In this document: positions 27,521 through 37,196 of the stretch, piece after piece
How positions within the stretch are numbered: the first letter of the stretch is position 1
Layout: every line of letters begins with the position of its first letter
NCBI GenBank assembly: GCA_028692395.1
Contig: JAQUXP010000003.1
Span: 62,001 to 126,000 of the forward strand
Length of the DNA stretch: 64,000 nucleotides
DNA from: Lachnospiraceae bacterium
Lineage (GTDB): Bacteria; Bacillota; Clostridia; Lachnospirales; Lachnospiraceae
Direction of reading: 5' to 3'
Made by a program: the position numbers and the translations under genes
Notes under the pieces: generated by a model
The model's input: only the letters and a program-made list of their open reading frames with translations
The model's database searches: none
Told to the model about the DNA's origin: nothing

Positions 27521-30214
27521 ATGGACATAGGAAGGACTGATCCTGATCAATTGCTGAGGGCAATTCAAAAGGACAAAGAAAATAGCACAGAAGGGCGCCT
27601 GAAAATATTTTTTGGCTATGCGGCCGGTGTTGGAAAAACCTATGCAATGTTGAAAGCCGCTCACGCTGCAAAGCGGCGGGGTATTGACGTTGTCGCAGGA
27701 TATATTGAGCCCCATGCGCGCCCTCAGACGGCTTCGCTTTTGAATGGTCTGGAGGTCCTGCCTACCAAGGCCGTTCCGTATAACGGAATCCGGCTCTCGG
27801 AATTTGACCTGGAAGCTGCAATTTCCAGAAAGCCAAAGCTGGTTCTGGTTGATGAACTGGCGCACACGAATGCTCCGGGCAGCCGTAACAAAAGACGGTA
27901 TCAGGATGTAAAAGAATTACTTCGATTGGGTATGGATGTATATACCACAATTAATGTGCAGCATATCGAAAGTCTCTGCGACATGGTCGCAGCTATTACC
28001 GGCGTGACAGTACGGGAACGTATCCCGGACAGTGTATTCGACGAAGCTGCGCAGGTTGAATTGGTAGATATCGAACCCCAGGAGCTGATTGAGCGGTTGA
28101 GTGAAGGGAAAATCTATCGAGAAACGCAGGCACAGCGTGCGCTTACCAACTTTTTCAGTGTGGAAAATCTTACCGCTCTGCGGGAAATTGCGCTGCGCCG
28201 TTGTGCAGACCGCGTCAATCGCATAGCGGAGAGTACAAAGATCCAGAACAACAGTGATTACTATACGGATGAACATATTTTGGTTTGTCTTTCGTCTTCC
28301 CCTACCAATCGCAAGATTATTCGCACAGCTGCAAGAATGGCACAGGCGTTTCATGGAACCTTCACCGCTTTATTTGTAGAGACACCAGGATTTTCTTCTA
28401 TGAGCGAAGAAAATCGAAAGCGCTTGCGGGAAAATATTCATTTAGCCGAGCAGCTTGGTGCCTCCGTTGAAACCACATATGGCGATGACGTAGCATTTCA
28501 AATTGCGGAGTTTGCCCGCCTGTCCGGGGTATCGAAAATCGTCGTCGGGCGTTACAATGCCAAACGCAGGGGAATACTCGGCAAGCACAACCTGACGGAA
28601 AAGCTGACGGCTTATGCGCCCAATCTGGATATTTACATTATACCGGATCGACTTACCGTGGATTACCGCCCACAAGTACTAAAAAAGCCCCAGGGAAGAT
28701 TTCTCCTTTCTGATCTTGTCAAAACGCTGTTGATACTTATGGGATGCACCGGTATTGGATTCTTGTTTTCTTCATTAGGCTTTAGTGAAGCGAATATCAT
28801 CACGGTTTACATCCTTGGTGTACTGATCACCTCTGTTGTGACTTCGGTTCGTATTTACAGCATTGTGTCCTCGGCTGTAAGCGTTTTGGTGTTTAATTTC
28901 TTTTTTACAGAACCGAGATTTACGTTAAATGCTTATGATTCAGGGTATCCAGCCACATTTCTCATTACGTTTCTCGCTGCATTTCTCACGGGAAATCTGG
29001 CTATGCGGATCAAAAAGCAGGCAAAACAATCGGCACAGGCGGCTTATCGCACCAAGCTGATGTTTGATACCAATCAGTCACTGCAGCGGGCAAGCGGAAA
29101 AGAAGAGATAATTTCTGTAACAGCTAATCAGCTTGTGCGTCTGCTGGGGCGCAGTGTGATATTTTATTCTGTAAAGCAGGGAGAGCTGGAAGCACCGATG
29201 TTTTTTCCTGTTGAAAAAGATGCATGTCAGGAGAAGTGCCTGAATGAAAATGAACAGGCGGTGGCCGCATGGGTGTTCAAAAATAATAAGCGCGCCGGGG
29301 CAACCACTGACACACTATCCAGTGCAAAGTGTCTTTATCTGGCAGTTCGAATTGAAAGTCGTGTCTATGGTGTTGCGGGGATTGTGATAACCGATGCTCC
29401 ATTAGAATCAGCTGAAAACAGCATTCTCCTTTCCATCCTTGGTGAATGCGCCATGGCACTGGAAAACGAACAAACTGCAAAGGAGAAGGAACAGGCCGCT
29501 ATTCTTGCCAAGAACGAACAGCTTCGGGCTAATTTGCTTCGTGCCATCTCCCACGACCTTCGCACACCGCTGACTTCTATTTCAGGAAATGCCAGTGTTT
29601 TGCTGGCCAGTGATGAATCTATTTCCTCTCAAAAAAGAAAAAGGCTCTATACGGATATTTATGATGACGCCCTGTGGCTCATAAACCTGGTGGAAAATCT
29701 GCTGTCTGTCACTAGAATTGAGGATGGCAGTATGAACTTGCAGAGAAAGCCGGAGCTGATTGATGATGTTATTGAAGAAGCACTGCACCATGTAAACTGC
29801 AAAAACAATGAGCACAAAATCATTACCCGTTCCTCGGATGAGCTTGCTTTGGCTAAAATGGATGCCAGATTGATTGTGCAGGTGATTATCAATATCGTGG
29901 ATAACGCAATTAAATATACACCGCCTGGATCCAGTATCACGATTGTTTCGTCGGTACAGGGCAAACAGGTTGTTGTGGAAATTTCTGATGACGGTCCTGG
30001 TATTCCGGATGAAGTCAAGCCGCATATCTTTGATATGTTTTATACCTCTGGCACAAAAATTGTAGACAGCCGCCGGAGCCTGGGATTGGGACTTGCCCTG
30101 TGCAAGAGCATCATCAATGCACATGAGGGAGAGATTTGTGTGCTGGATCACAAGCCCACCGGAACAACCTTTCGTTTTACACTACCTGTTGAGGAGGTAA
30201 CCTTACGTGAATAA
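27521..30214 (+). CDS. kdpD: Osmosensitive K+ channel histidine kinase KdpD
   Basis: Sensor kinase controlling kdp by potassium and turgor. The 897-residue protein has the KdpD N-terminal domain with Walker A GYAAGVGKT (32-40), a universal-stress domain (about 250-370), four transmembrane helices of the DUF4118 module (about 400-510), a GAF-like region, and the kinase core: H678 in RAISHDLRTPLTSI, then DDGPGIP and SLGLGLALCKS. I place the start at ATG 27521, with AGGAAGG 7 nt upstream. It overlaps kdpE by 8 nt. In Gram-positive KdpD the universal-stress domain can bind c-di-AMP; whether this one does is unknown. Confidence 0.95.
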   Translation: MDIGRTDPDQLLRAIQKDKENSTEGRLKIFFGYAAGVGKTYAMLKAAHAAKRRGIDVVAGYIEPHARPQTASLLNGLEVLPTKAVPYNGIRLSEFDLEAAISRKPKLVLVDELAHTNAPGSRNKRRYQDVKELLRLGMDVYTTINVQHIESLCDMVAAITGVTVRERIPDSVFDEAAQVELVDIEPQELIERLSEGKIYRETQAQRALTNFFSVENLTALREIALRRCADRVNRIAESTKIQNNSDYYTDEHILVCLSSSPTNRKIIRTAARMAQAFHGTFTALFVETPGFSSMSEENRKRLRENIHLAEQLGASVETTYGDDVAFQIAEFARLSGVSKIVVGRYNAKRRGILGKHNLTEKLTAYAPNLDIYIIPDRLTVDYRPQVLKKPQGRFLLSDLVKTLLILMGCTGIGFLFSSLGFSEANIITVYILGVLITSVVTSVRIYSIVSSAVSVLVFNFFFTEPRFTLNAYDSGYPATFLITFLAAFLTGNLAMRIKKQAKQSAQAAYRTKLMFDTNQSLQRASGKEEIISVTANQLVRLLGRSVIFYSVKQGELEAPMFFPVEKDACQEKCLNENEQAVAAWVFKNNKRAGATTDTLSSAKCLYLAVRIESRVYGVAGIVITDAPLESAENSILLSILGECAMALENEQTAKEKEQAAILAKNEQLRANLLRAISHDLRTPLTSISGNASVLLASDESISSQKRKRLYTDIYDDALWLINLVENLLSVTRIEDGSMNLQRKPELIDDVIEEALHHVNCKNNEHKIITRSSDELALAKMDARLIVQVIINIVDNAIKYTPPGSSITIVSSVQGKQVVVEISDDGPGIPDEVKPHIFDMFYTSGTKIVDSRRSLGLGLALCKSIINAHEGEICVLDHKPTGTTFRFTLPVEEVTLRE

Positions 30215-30905
30215 ACAACTTATTTTAGTCGTGGAGGATGATGGCGCCGTTCGGAATCTGATTACCACAACACTGGAAACGCAACATTATCGTTTTGTGA
30301 CTGCTGCGACAGGACAGGCTGCTATTTTGGAAGCAGTGTCACATAATCCGGCTATTGTTCTGCTGGATCTGGGACTTCCCGATATGGATGGCGTAGAAAT
30401 TATTCAAAAAATACGTACATGGTCCACGATGCCGATTATTGTCATCAGCGCACGAAGTGAAGACACCGATAAAATAGATGCGCTGGATGCGGGGGCAGAT
30501 GATTATCTCACAAAGCCATTTTCCGTAGAAGAACTCCTGGCACGGATTCGTGTGACCCAGCGTCGGCTTGCAGCCTTACAGGGAATCATGCCGGCGCAGC
30601 CGATCACGTTTGAAAATGGAGATCTGAAGCTTGATTATGCTGCTGGTTGTGCCTATCTTGAAGGAGAAGAGCTCCATCTGACACCGATTGAATACAAGCT
30701 TTTGTGTCTCCTCGCTAAAAATGTTGGTAAGGTGTTAACGCACACCTATATTACCAAAGAAATTTGGGGCAGCTCCTGGAATAATGATGTCGCCTCTCTT
30801 CGGGTCTTTATGGCAACACTGCGCAAAAAGCTGGAGAGCAGAGCAGATTCACCGCAGTATATTCAAACCCATGTGGGTGTTGGATACCGAATGCTGAAGC
30901 TCTAA
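30207..30905 (+). CDS. kdpE: Response regulator KdpE, OmpR/PhoB type
   Basis: This 232-residue regulator has a receiver domain with acidic D11/D12, phospho-acceptor D54 in VLLDLGLPDMDG and K in DYLTKPF, followed by a winged-helix DNA-binding domain ending in HVGVGYRM. It is the cognate partner of the overlapping kdpD and should activate the kdpFABC promoter. The start is GTG 30207, with GAGGAGG upstream inside kdpD. Confidence 0.95.
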   Translation: MNKQLILVVEDDGAVRNLITTTLETQHYRFVTAATGQAAILEAVSHNPAIVLLDLGLPDMDGVEIIQKIRTWSTMPIIVISARSEDTDKIDALDAGADDYLTKPFSVEELLARIRVTQRRLAALQGIMPAQPITFENGDLKLDYAAGCAYLEGEELHLTPIEYKLLCLLAKNVGKVLTHTYITKEIWGSSWNNDVASLRVFMATLRKKLESRADSPQYIQTHVGVGYRMLKL

Positions 30906-31067
30906 AGCGGTTTTTCTCACAGCATTCTCACACAAGAGCGTCAACTCTCACACAGAGGTCACAGGTAATGCGCTATGATTATGATGCAAAGAAGAAAAGA
31001 CTTTGCAGAGATGCTTCTGCTTTTTAGTGAGATGGATCTAAATAGAGAAAGTGAGGAGAACATTGCA

Positions 31068-31460
31068 ATGATAATTAAAAATGGGGATAAAAATAATACG
31101 GAATTAGATGCTCTGTGTGTTCAATTAAAAGCGCTTATCAGAGAGGGTAAATATCAGCAGTGTGAACAGCTTGTCTTTGCCTCAATGCAAAAATATCCTC
31201 ATGCGCCACAGCCACACAATCTAATCGGTTTGCTGCTGGAACGGGAGGGCAATCATGTTGCAGCGATGAAACACTTTCGGGCAGCGTGGGCGCTTGATCC
31301 CACATACCTGCCGGCACAGCAGAATCTGGAGTCCTTTGGCACATTGTTTGCTCGGAGCAGCTATGCCTTTGATGAAAGTGACTGCCCGCAGGAAAAACGG
31401 CATACATATACCGTACAGAAAGACAAAGATGGAATTAGCCATGTGGTCAGGAGGATATAA
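31068..31460 (+). CDS. TPR-containing small protein of the Kdp locus
   Basis: This 130-residue cytosolic protein lies between kdpE and two RCK proteins. Its central part carries a tetratricopeptide-like helix pair, with the phrases KYPHAPQPHNLIGLLLE and AMKHFRAAWALDPTYLP. The C-terminal third (TYTVQKDKDGISHVVRR) looks like a short beta extension. The start is ATG 31068, preceded by GAGGAG; a longer frame from ATG 30975 would give 161 residues but has no ribosome site. TPRs mediate protein contact, so an adaptor between Kdp and the RCK proteins is possible but not shown. Confidence 0.65.
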   Translation: MIIKNGDKNNTELDALCVQLKALIREGKYQQCEQLVFASMQKYPHAPQPHNLIGLLLEREGNHVAAMKHFRAAWALDPTYLPAQQNLESFGTLFARSSYAFDESDCPQEKRHTYTVQKDKDGISHVVRRI

Positions 31461-31462
31461 GA

Positions 31463-31936
31463 ATGGGGATTTTTTCTTCTAAAAAAAATAAAACACACAC
31501 AATTATTATTGGCTGTGGCAGATTAGGTGCAAATTTGGCCAACACCCTCTCAGAGGAGGATGAAAATGTTCTGATTATGGACAAGGACAAAGATGCGTTT
31601 CGAAAGCTTCCACTTTCTTATGGCGGTCTGACTTTAACAGGTGACGGCACAGATTTTGATGCCTTGCAGGAAGCGCAGATTGCCTGTGCAGATGTTGTCA
31701 TTGTTGTAACAAACAACGATAACACGAATGTGATGATCGCTCAAATTGCCCATGAAGTCTACCATGTAAAGCGTGTGATTGCGCGGCTTTACGATCCGGA
31801 GCGGGAATGTATCTATCAGGAATTTGGAATTGATACCATCTGCCCGGCGGTATTGTCGGACAAAGAAATCGATGCCCTGCTCACAAAGATTCCCGCCACA
31901 GTGAAAAAGTTCGAATTCACGGAGGAAACAAAATGA
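31463..31936 (+). CDS. TrkA-N (RCK_N) potassium-uptake regulatory protein
   Basis: This 157-residue protein starts 3 nt after the TPR gene. It is one RCK_N Rossmann domain with an intact dinucleotide loop (IIIGCGRLGANLA) and an acidic residue at the end of beta-2 (IMDKD), suggesting NAD(H) binding. It has no C-terminal RCK_C half, unlike full-length KtrA or TrkA. It is coupled by a 4-nt overlap to a second, larger RCK gene. RCK proteins gate TrkH/KtrB channels; no channel gene is within this window, so the partner may be elsewhere or Kdp itself. Confidence 0.83.
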   Translation: MGIFSSKKNKTHTIIIGCGRLGANLANTLSEEDENVLIMDKDKDAFRKLPLSYGGLTLTGDGTDFDALQEAQIACADVVIVVTNNDNTNVMIAQIAHEVYHVKRVIARLYDPERECIYQEFGIDTICPAVLSDKEIDALLTKIPATVKKFEFTEETK

Positions 31937-32598
31937 AAAAAAGAGTCTTATTAGTTGGGGGAAAAGACAATGCAAGATCCCTTGCACTATCGTTAATAAA
32001 GCAAGGTTATCACATCACGGCTGTCAACGACACTTATGGAGACTGCATGAAGCTGGCAGAGATTGACAATCTGGTGGTCATTAACGGAGATGGCACAAAT
32101 CCTTTTGTTTTGGATGATGCACATGCGATGAATTGTGACGCTGCGATTGCGCTGACATCTAAGGACGAGGATAATCTGGTGATTTGTGAGCTGTGCAAAA
32201 AACAATTTCATGTAAAAAAGACGATTTCACTGGTATCCGATCCAAAGAAAACGGACTTTTTTTATCAAATGGGAGTTGACAGCGTGGTTTGTGCGATTAC
32301 CGCTGTCACGAGCATTATGGAACAGCAGGCATTTATGGAAAAAATGGAAAATATCCTTCCCCAGGGTGAAGGCCAGGTACAGATTGCAGAGGTTCCGATT
32401 CCTGGTACTGCTCCGGTTGTGGGAAAAAAGCTATGGGAGGTCAATCTTCCCAGGGAGGTTATCATTGGCTGCATCCTGCGTGGGGGTAAGACAATGATTC
32501 CACATGGAAATACACAGATTTTGACCGACGATGTCCTGGTACTTCTCTCTGGAAATAATCAGGAAAGCGACGCAATCAGGGAACTGACAGGAAGGTGA
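31933..32598 (+). CDS. RCK protein with N and C domains, degenerate nucleotide loop
   Basis: This 221-residue protein has an RCK_N domain to about residue 135 and an RCK_C (TrkA_C) domain to the end (VVGKKLWEVNLPREVIIGC). Its first loop reads LLVGGKDNARSLA, so the GxGxxG glycine pattern is broken and nucleotide binding may be weak or lost. It overlaps the preceding intact RCK_N gene by 4 nt, which suggests a hetero-oligomer: one subunit binds nucleotide, the other supplies the ligand-binding C domain. Partner channel unknown. Confidence 0.8.
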   Translation: MKKRVLLVGGKDNARSLALSLIKQGYHITAVNDTYGDCMKLAEIDNLVVINGDGTNPFVLDDAHAMNCDAAIALTSKDEDNLVICELCKKQFHVKKTISLVSDPKKTDFFYQMGVDSVVCAITAVTSIMEQQAFMEKMENILPQGEGQVQIAEVPIPGTAPVVGKKLWEVNLPREVIIGCILRGGKTMIPHGNTQILTDDVLVLLSGNNQESDAIRELTGR

Positions 32599-32712
32599 TC
32601 CCCATGAATCACAAAAAAAATCTTTAGAGTTGAGCCAGAAGGCTCTCAGGCTGTTGGCAGTTTATAGAAAAATTGTTATATCATCCATAAATCGGTAAAA
32701 TATAGAAAAAAA

Positions 32713-32741
32713 TTGACTTTTGTCAAAAAAGCTCATATTAT
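32713..32741 (+). promoter_or_regulatory. Promoter of the hybrid-kinase pair with overlapping operator-like repeat
   Basis: TTGACT (32713-32718), 17-nt spacer, TATTAT (32736-32741). The inverted repeat TTGAC-TTTT-GTCAA (32713-32726) overlaps the -35. It lies 105 nt before the first kinase gene. The rest of 32599-32846 contains nothing else I recognise. Confidence 0.5.
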
Positions 32742-32846
32742 AAATAATAGATACCTATCTTATTTTAGGATATTTTATAGATGGAGTTGCGGATGCAGCC
32801 AGAAAACGGCTGATTCCGAAATAACAAAAGGATAGAGGCAATTTAT

Positions 32847-35800
32847 ATGGACACCAAATCAACCATGCTCATTGTCGATGACATTGATGTAAACAGAGCG
32901 ATGATGGCGGCGTCTTTTTCAGAGGAATACAGCATTTTATATGCTGAAAATGGAGAAGAAGCCATAGATGTTATCCGCAGGCACAGCAAGGATATTTCAG
33001 TCATTCTGCTGGATATTATCATGCCGGTGATGGATGGAATTGAGGTGCTCAAATGGCTGAAAGACAGCATATACAGCTTTATACCAGCTATTGCGGTAAC
33101 TGCTGACGAAAGCTACCAGCTGGAAGCCCTGGAAAACGGAGCAGCGGATTTTATTTCAAAGCCGGCTGATGAACGAATAATCCAGGCACGCATCAAAAAC
33201 GTACTTGGCCGTTTCGCACTTGAGAAAGAGCAAAGTCTCAATCAGGCACTTCAAAAAGCCAGGGTGGAAACAGATAATCTAATCAACAGTATTCCCGGTG
33301 GTGTTGCAATTTACCGCGTGACCGATCATTTTGAAACCTTGTACTTTTCAGACGGTGTGGCCGCTTTAAGTGGATACACGAGAGAGGAGTATGCAGCATA
33401 TACCAACGAGGATGCGTCAAGAATTATATATGGAGAAGACCGCCCTCGTGTATTTGCAATTGCGATAGATGCTATAAAAAGCGGCGCCCCTATTGATATA
33501 GCCTATCGCATATGCCTGAAAAACGGTGGACTTGCCTGGGTGAATTTAAATACTGCCTTGATTCAGGCAGATGAAGAGGGACTCCTTGTTCATGCTGTTT
33601 ATCAGCGTTCACCTAAGATGACACAGCTGTATGCCAATCTGGTAAACGAATCTGAAAGTGCAATCTACGTTAGCGATACAACAAATTATGAGCTCCTGTA
33701 CATTAACCAGAAGGGGCTTGATTTGATTGGAAAAAAGCGTCAGACTGTCACGGGAAAAAAGTGTTATGAATTCCTCTTTAATCAGACATCTCCCTGCAAA
33801 TTCTGCAAAATTCATTCGATGCATGTCGATCAATTTATTGACAGAGATTTTTCTTATCCGTTCAATGACAACATTTATCATATAAGGGGAAAGCTGATTG
33901 ACTGGAATGGAATTGAGGCACATGTTGAATATATTGAAGATGTGACACAACGAAGAAAAGCGGAGAAAGAAAACAAGGAGCTGATGGAGCAGCTTTCCTC
34001 TGTGATTGAGCATGTGCCTGGGGGTATGTGCCTGTATCTTGTCGACCAAAGTGGAATCCGTCCTCTTGTTCATAATCAGGCTTTTTATAAAATATTTGGC
34101 TATTCTGATGAAAAAGTGAAATCATTAGAGCAGGAGATGACCTACTTAAATGTACATCCGGAGGATCTGGCCGAGCTTCAGTCAAAGCTGAATGATGCAA
34201 TCCGCACATCAGCACCGTTAAGCCATACATACCGTGTATTAAATGATGCCAGGAAGGAATATATCTGGATTTATCTCAATGGCATGATCATAGACCAGCC
34301 GGACGGCACAAAGCTTTGCTATGTCAGCTATACTGATGTTACGAAAGAGCGCAAGATACAGCAGCAGCTGCTGCAGGCAAAAGATGAGATGCAGCTGTTG
34401 ATGAAAAAGGAAGAGGAGGCGCTCAACAGCTACCGTACCTTAGTCAACACTGTTCCAGGTGGCATTGCATTATATGAAATTGATGACGATGGGATAAAAA
34501 CTCTGTTTTTCAGTGACGGGTTATGTGAATTGTCAGGCCATTCGAGAGAAGAGCGTGAACGTATATGCCGTGATGATGCGATTGCCCTCACTTATAAAGA
34601 CGATGTTCCTTTGCTGCAGGAAGCGATAAAAAACTCGGTGATCAATCATTCTAACCTGGATTTGACCTATCGCATCAACACAAAATCCGGCAAGCTTCGC
34701 TGGGTTAATTTTCGTTGCACTTATTTAAACAGTGAATATGGAAAACCTTCTTTTTACGCTGTATTTACTGATGTTGATAAGATGAAAAGTATTGAGGAAG
34801 CCGAGAAAGAGCAGCAATTGAGATATCAGGTGGCAATCAAAAGCTCCGGAATGAACGTATGGGAATATGATATTCAAAATGATATATTGACAGTCGTATC
34901 GAACTCGTCCAGAATTAAGCAGAATTGCTTTACGATTGAAAACTATATTCATTCAACGGTAGAAAACGGCTATGTCAGAGCGGATAGCCTTCAGACCTTC
35001 TACAGTATTTTTGAGCGGCTGAAAAATGGTGAAAAAGAAGTAAGTGAAGATATCTGGTATAAAACCACAGACGAAGCCGGCTGGTGGTGTGAACGTGTCA
35101 TTTACACAACGGTATTTGACGAAAAGGGTATGCCCGTCAAGGCCTTTGGTGCCGGTAGAGATGTGACTCGTGAAAAAGAGGCACTCAAGAAGTTTGATGA
35201 GGAAATGTCCTACCGTTCCGCCCTGCAGCATACCATTATCGATTCCCTGAAGATTAATCTGACGCAAAATACCATTACCGGTGGAGAAAGTCAGTTTCAT
35301 GTGCTGACGGAATTGATAGATAGTAATAATGCAGATTTGTATTTTTCCAAAACAGTGGATTATGTTCTCGGTGAAAAAAACAGAGAAAAATATAAAGCTA
35401 CGTTTAATCGTCAATCGTTACTTAGCTGTTTTAATCGAGGGGATTATTCTGTTTCCATGGAATTTACCCGTGTTTTTGATACCAGCAAAGTTTACTGGAT
35501 TAAATATAATGTCCATCTTATGAAGAATCCAGAAACAAAAGACATCTATGCTTTTGTTGTGGTTAGTGATACTACCGATGAAAATGTAATGAAATCCATC
35601 ATGGAAACCATCGCCAGAACGGATTATGACTTTTTTGTCGTAGTGGAGGGCTTAAGCGATAAGGCGGTTGATTATACAGTCAATTCCAGGAAAAGGCTTT
35701 TCACAGAAGATCAGGCATTTGAGAAGCAAAACGAGATGTTACTTAGACAGATTGTCTGTACAGAGGATGTTGAGCGGGTTGCTGAGGAATGTCGAATCTC

Positions 35801-37196
35801 CAATGTCCTTAAAAATATCGCAAATGGAAAAGTACATAAATTTGATTTTAATATGCGGGATAAGAACAAAAACGGTGAGATTCGCCGTAAACAATTACAG
35901 TTTACACTGGTTAACAAGGATAGAAGCGTATATCTCATGACAAGAATTGATGTGACCAATGTATATAATGAACAAATACGGTATCAAAAGGAGTTGGAAC
36001 AGGCACTGGTTTCCGCAAAACAGGCAAACCATGCAAAATCAGACTTTCTGGCACGCATGAGTCACGATATCCGCACACCGATGAATGCGATTATTGGAAT
36101 GACAGAGCTTGCCGGGGAGGAAGATAACCCGCCTAAGACGGTTGAGTATCTAAAAAATATTGATTCCTCCAGCCACTTTTTACTGGGACTGATTAATGAT
36201 ATCCTTGATTTGAGCAAAATTGAAAGCGGTAAAATCAAGCTACTGGAAGAACCCCTTCCACTGGAAACATTCCAACAAAATATAAAAACGGTCATTCTTC
36301 CTTTGATGGAAGCAAAACACATTGATTTTGTTATGAATTCAAACTGCACAGTGACCTGCATTCTCACGGATAAGCTCCGGTTTACTCAGATTTATTTTAA
36401 CCTGTTGTCTAATGCCGTCAAGTTCACGCCTGAAGGTGGCCGAATCGAGTTTTCCTGTGAACACATTCCGGACCGTGGAGGAAAATACGGAATGCGCTGT
36501 AGGATTCGTGACAATGGGATCGGCATGAGCCGTGAGTTTCAAAAGCGTCTCTTTGAGCCGTTTCATCAGGAGAGCCGGGATACAAATTTCATTCAACAGG
36601 GTACAGGGTTAGGGCTTGCTATTGTAAAAAATCTGGTTGAAGCAATGGAAGGCTCCATCAGTGTGCACAGCGCTATCGGAAAAGGAACAGAATTCATAGT
36701 AGATCTCTATGTTTCCACTGCGGAATTAGACACAGAGAAAGAAAAGACTTTTGGAGGTTTTGATATCGATTTATCCGGAGTACGTATTCTCTTAGTTGAA
36801 GATAATAAGCTTAATATTGTGGTGGCAAAGCGTCTTCTTGAGCGAAAGGGCTGTATTGTTGAAGTGGCGGCCAACGGAAGACAAGCCGTACAACAGTTCT
36901 CGCAAACACCAGTGTTCTTCTATGATGCAATACTTATGGATGTTCGGATGCCTGTTATGGATGGAATTGAGGCAACAAAACAAATCCGGAACATGGCAAA
37001 AGCCGATGCAGGAACAATCCCCATTATTGCGATGACAGCGGATGCCTTTGTGGAGGATCAGGACAAAACAAAAAAAGCGGGTATGAACGCACATTTATCC
37101 AAACCGATTGATCCCAGCCTGCTGTACCATACACTTTACTCATTTATGGATGAGACTAAGGTGGTAAAGAAGGAGAATATGCGAGATGATAGATAA
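32847..37196 (+). CDS. Large hybrid sensor histidine kinase: REC, about five PAS, HisKA, HATPase_c, REC
   Basis: This 1449-residue cytosolic protein has no membrane segment. It starts with a receiver domain (phospho-Asp D56). Four PAS domains follow, with repeated openings such as SIPGGVAIYRV and TVPGGIALYEI; the second has a Cys cluster (C305, C317, C320). A fifth unit contains WWCERV. The kinase core has H1073 in RMSHDIRTPMNAI and an HATPase with DNGIGMS and GTGLGLAIVKN. The C-terminal receiver has D1365. No output or Hpt domain is visible. The ligand is unknown. The next gene is a paralogue overlapping by 11 nt. Confidence 0.88.
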   Translation: MDTKSTMLIVDDIDVNRAMMAASFSEEYSILYAENGEEAIDVIRRHSKDISVILLDIIMPVMDGIEVLKWLKDSIYSFIPAIAVTADESYQLEALENGAADFISKPADERIIQARIKNVLGRFALEKEQSLNQALQKARVETDNLINSIPGGVAIYRVTDHFETLYFSDGVAALSGYTREEYAAYTNEDASRIIYGEDRPRVFAIAIDAIKSGAPIDIAYRICLKNGGLAWVNLNTALIQADEEGLLVHAVYQRSPKMTQLYANLVNESESAIYVSDTTNYELLYINQKGLDLIGKKRQTVTGKKCYEFLFNQTSPCKFCKIHSMHVDQFIDRDFSYPFNDNIYHIRGKLIDWNGIEAHVEYIEDVTQRRKAEKENKELMEQLSSVIEHVPGGMCLYLVDQSGIRPLVHNQAFYKIFGYSDEKVKSLEQEMTYLNVHPEDLAELQSKLNDAIRTSAPLSHTYRVLNDARKEYIWIYLNGMIIDQPDGTKLCYVSYTDVTKERKIQQQLLQAKDEMQLLMKKEEEALNSYRTLVNTVPGGIALYEIDDDGIKTLFFSDGLCELSGHSREERERICRDDAIALTYKDDVPLLQEAIKNSVINHSNLDLTYRINTKSGKLRWVNFRCTYLNSEYGKPSFYAVFTDVDKMKSIEEAEKEQQLRYQVAIKSSGMNVWEYDIQNDILTVVSNSSRIKQNCFTIENYIHSTVENGYVRADSLQTFYSIFERLKNGEKEVSEDIWYKTTDEAGWWCERVIYTTVFDEKGMPVKAFGAGRDVTREKEALKKFDEEMSYRSALQHTIIDSLKINLTQNTITGGESQFHVLTELIDSNNADLYFSKTVDYVLGEKNREKYKATFNRQSLLSCFNRGDYSVSMEFTRVFDTSKVYWIKYNVHLMKNPETKDIYAFVVVSDTTDENVMKSIMETIARTDYDFFVVVEGLSDKAVDYTVNSRKRLFTEDQAFEKQNEMLLRQIVCTEDVERVAEECRISNVLKNIANGKVHKFDFNMRDKNKNGEIRRKQLQFTLVNKDRSVYLMTRIDVTNVYNEQIRYQKELEQALVSAKQANHAKSDFLARMSHDIRTPMNAIIGMTELAGEEDNPPKTVEYLKNIDSSSHFLLGLINDILDLSKIESGKIKLLEEPLPLETFQQNIKTVILPLMEAKHIDFVMNSNCTVTCILTDKLRFTQIYFNLLSNAVKFTPEGGRIEFSCEHIPDRGGKYGMRCRIRDNGIGMSREFQKRLFEPFHQESRDTNFIQQGTGLGLAIVKNLVEAMEGSISVHSAIGKGTEFIVDLYVSTAELDTEKEKTFGGFDIDLSGVRILLVEDNKLNIVVAKRLLERKGCIVEVAANGRQAVQQFSQTPVFFYDAILMDVRMPVMDGIEATKQIRNMAKADAGTIPIIAMTADAFVEDQDKTKKAGMNAHLSKPIDPSLLYHTLYSFMDETKVVKKENMRDDR

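Noticed and set aside
32634..32652. Short hairpin GAGCC/GGCTC after the RCK gene
   Set aside because: Only five pairs and no T-run follow; not a terminator.
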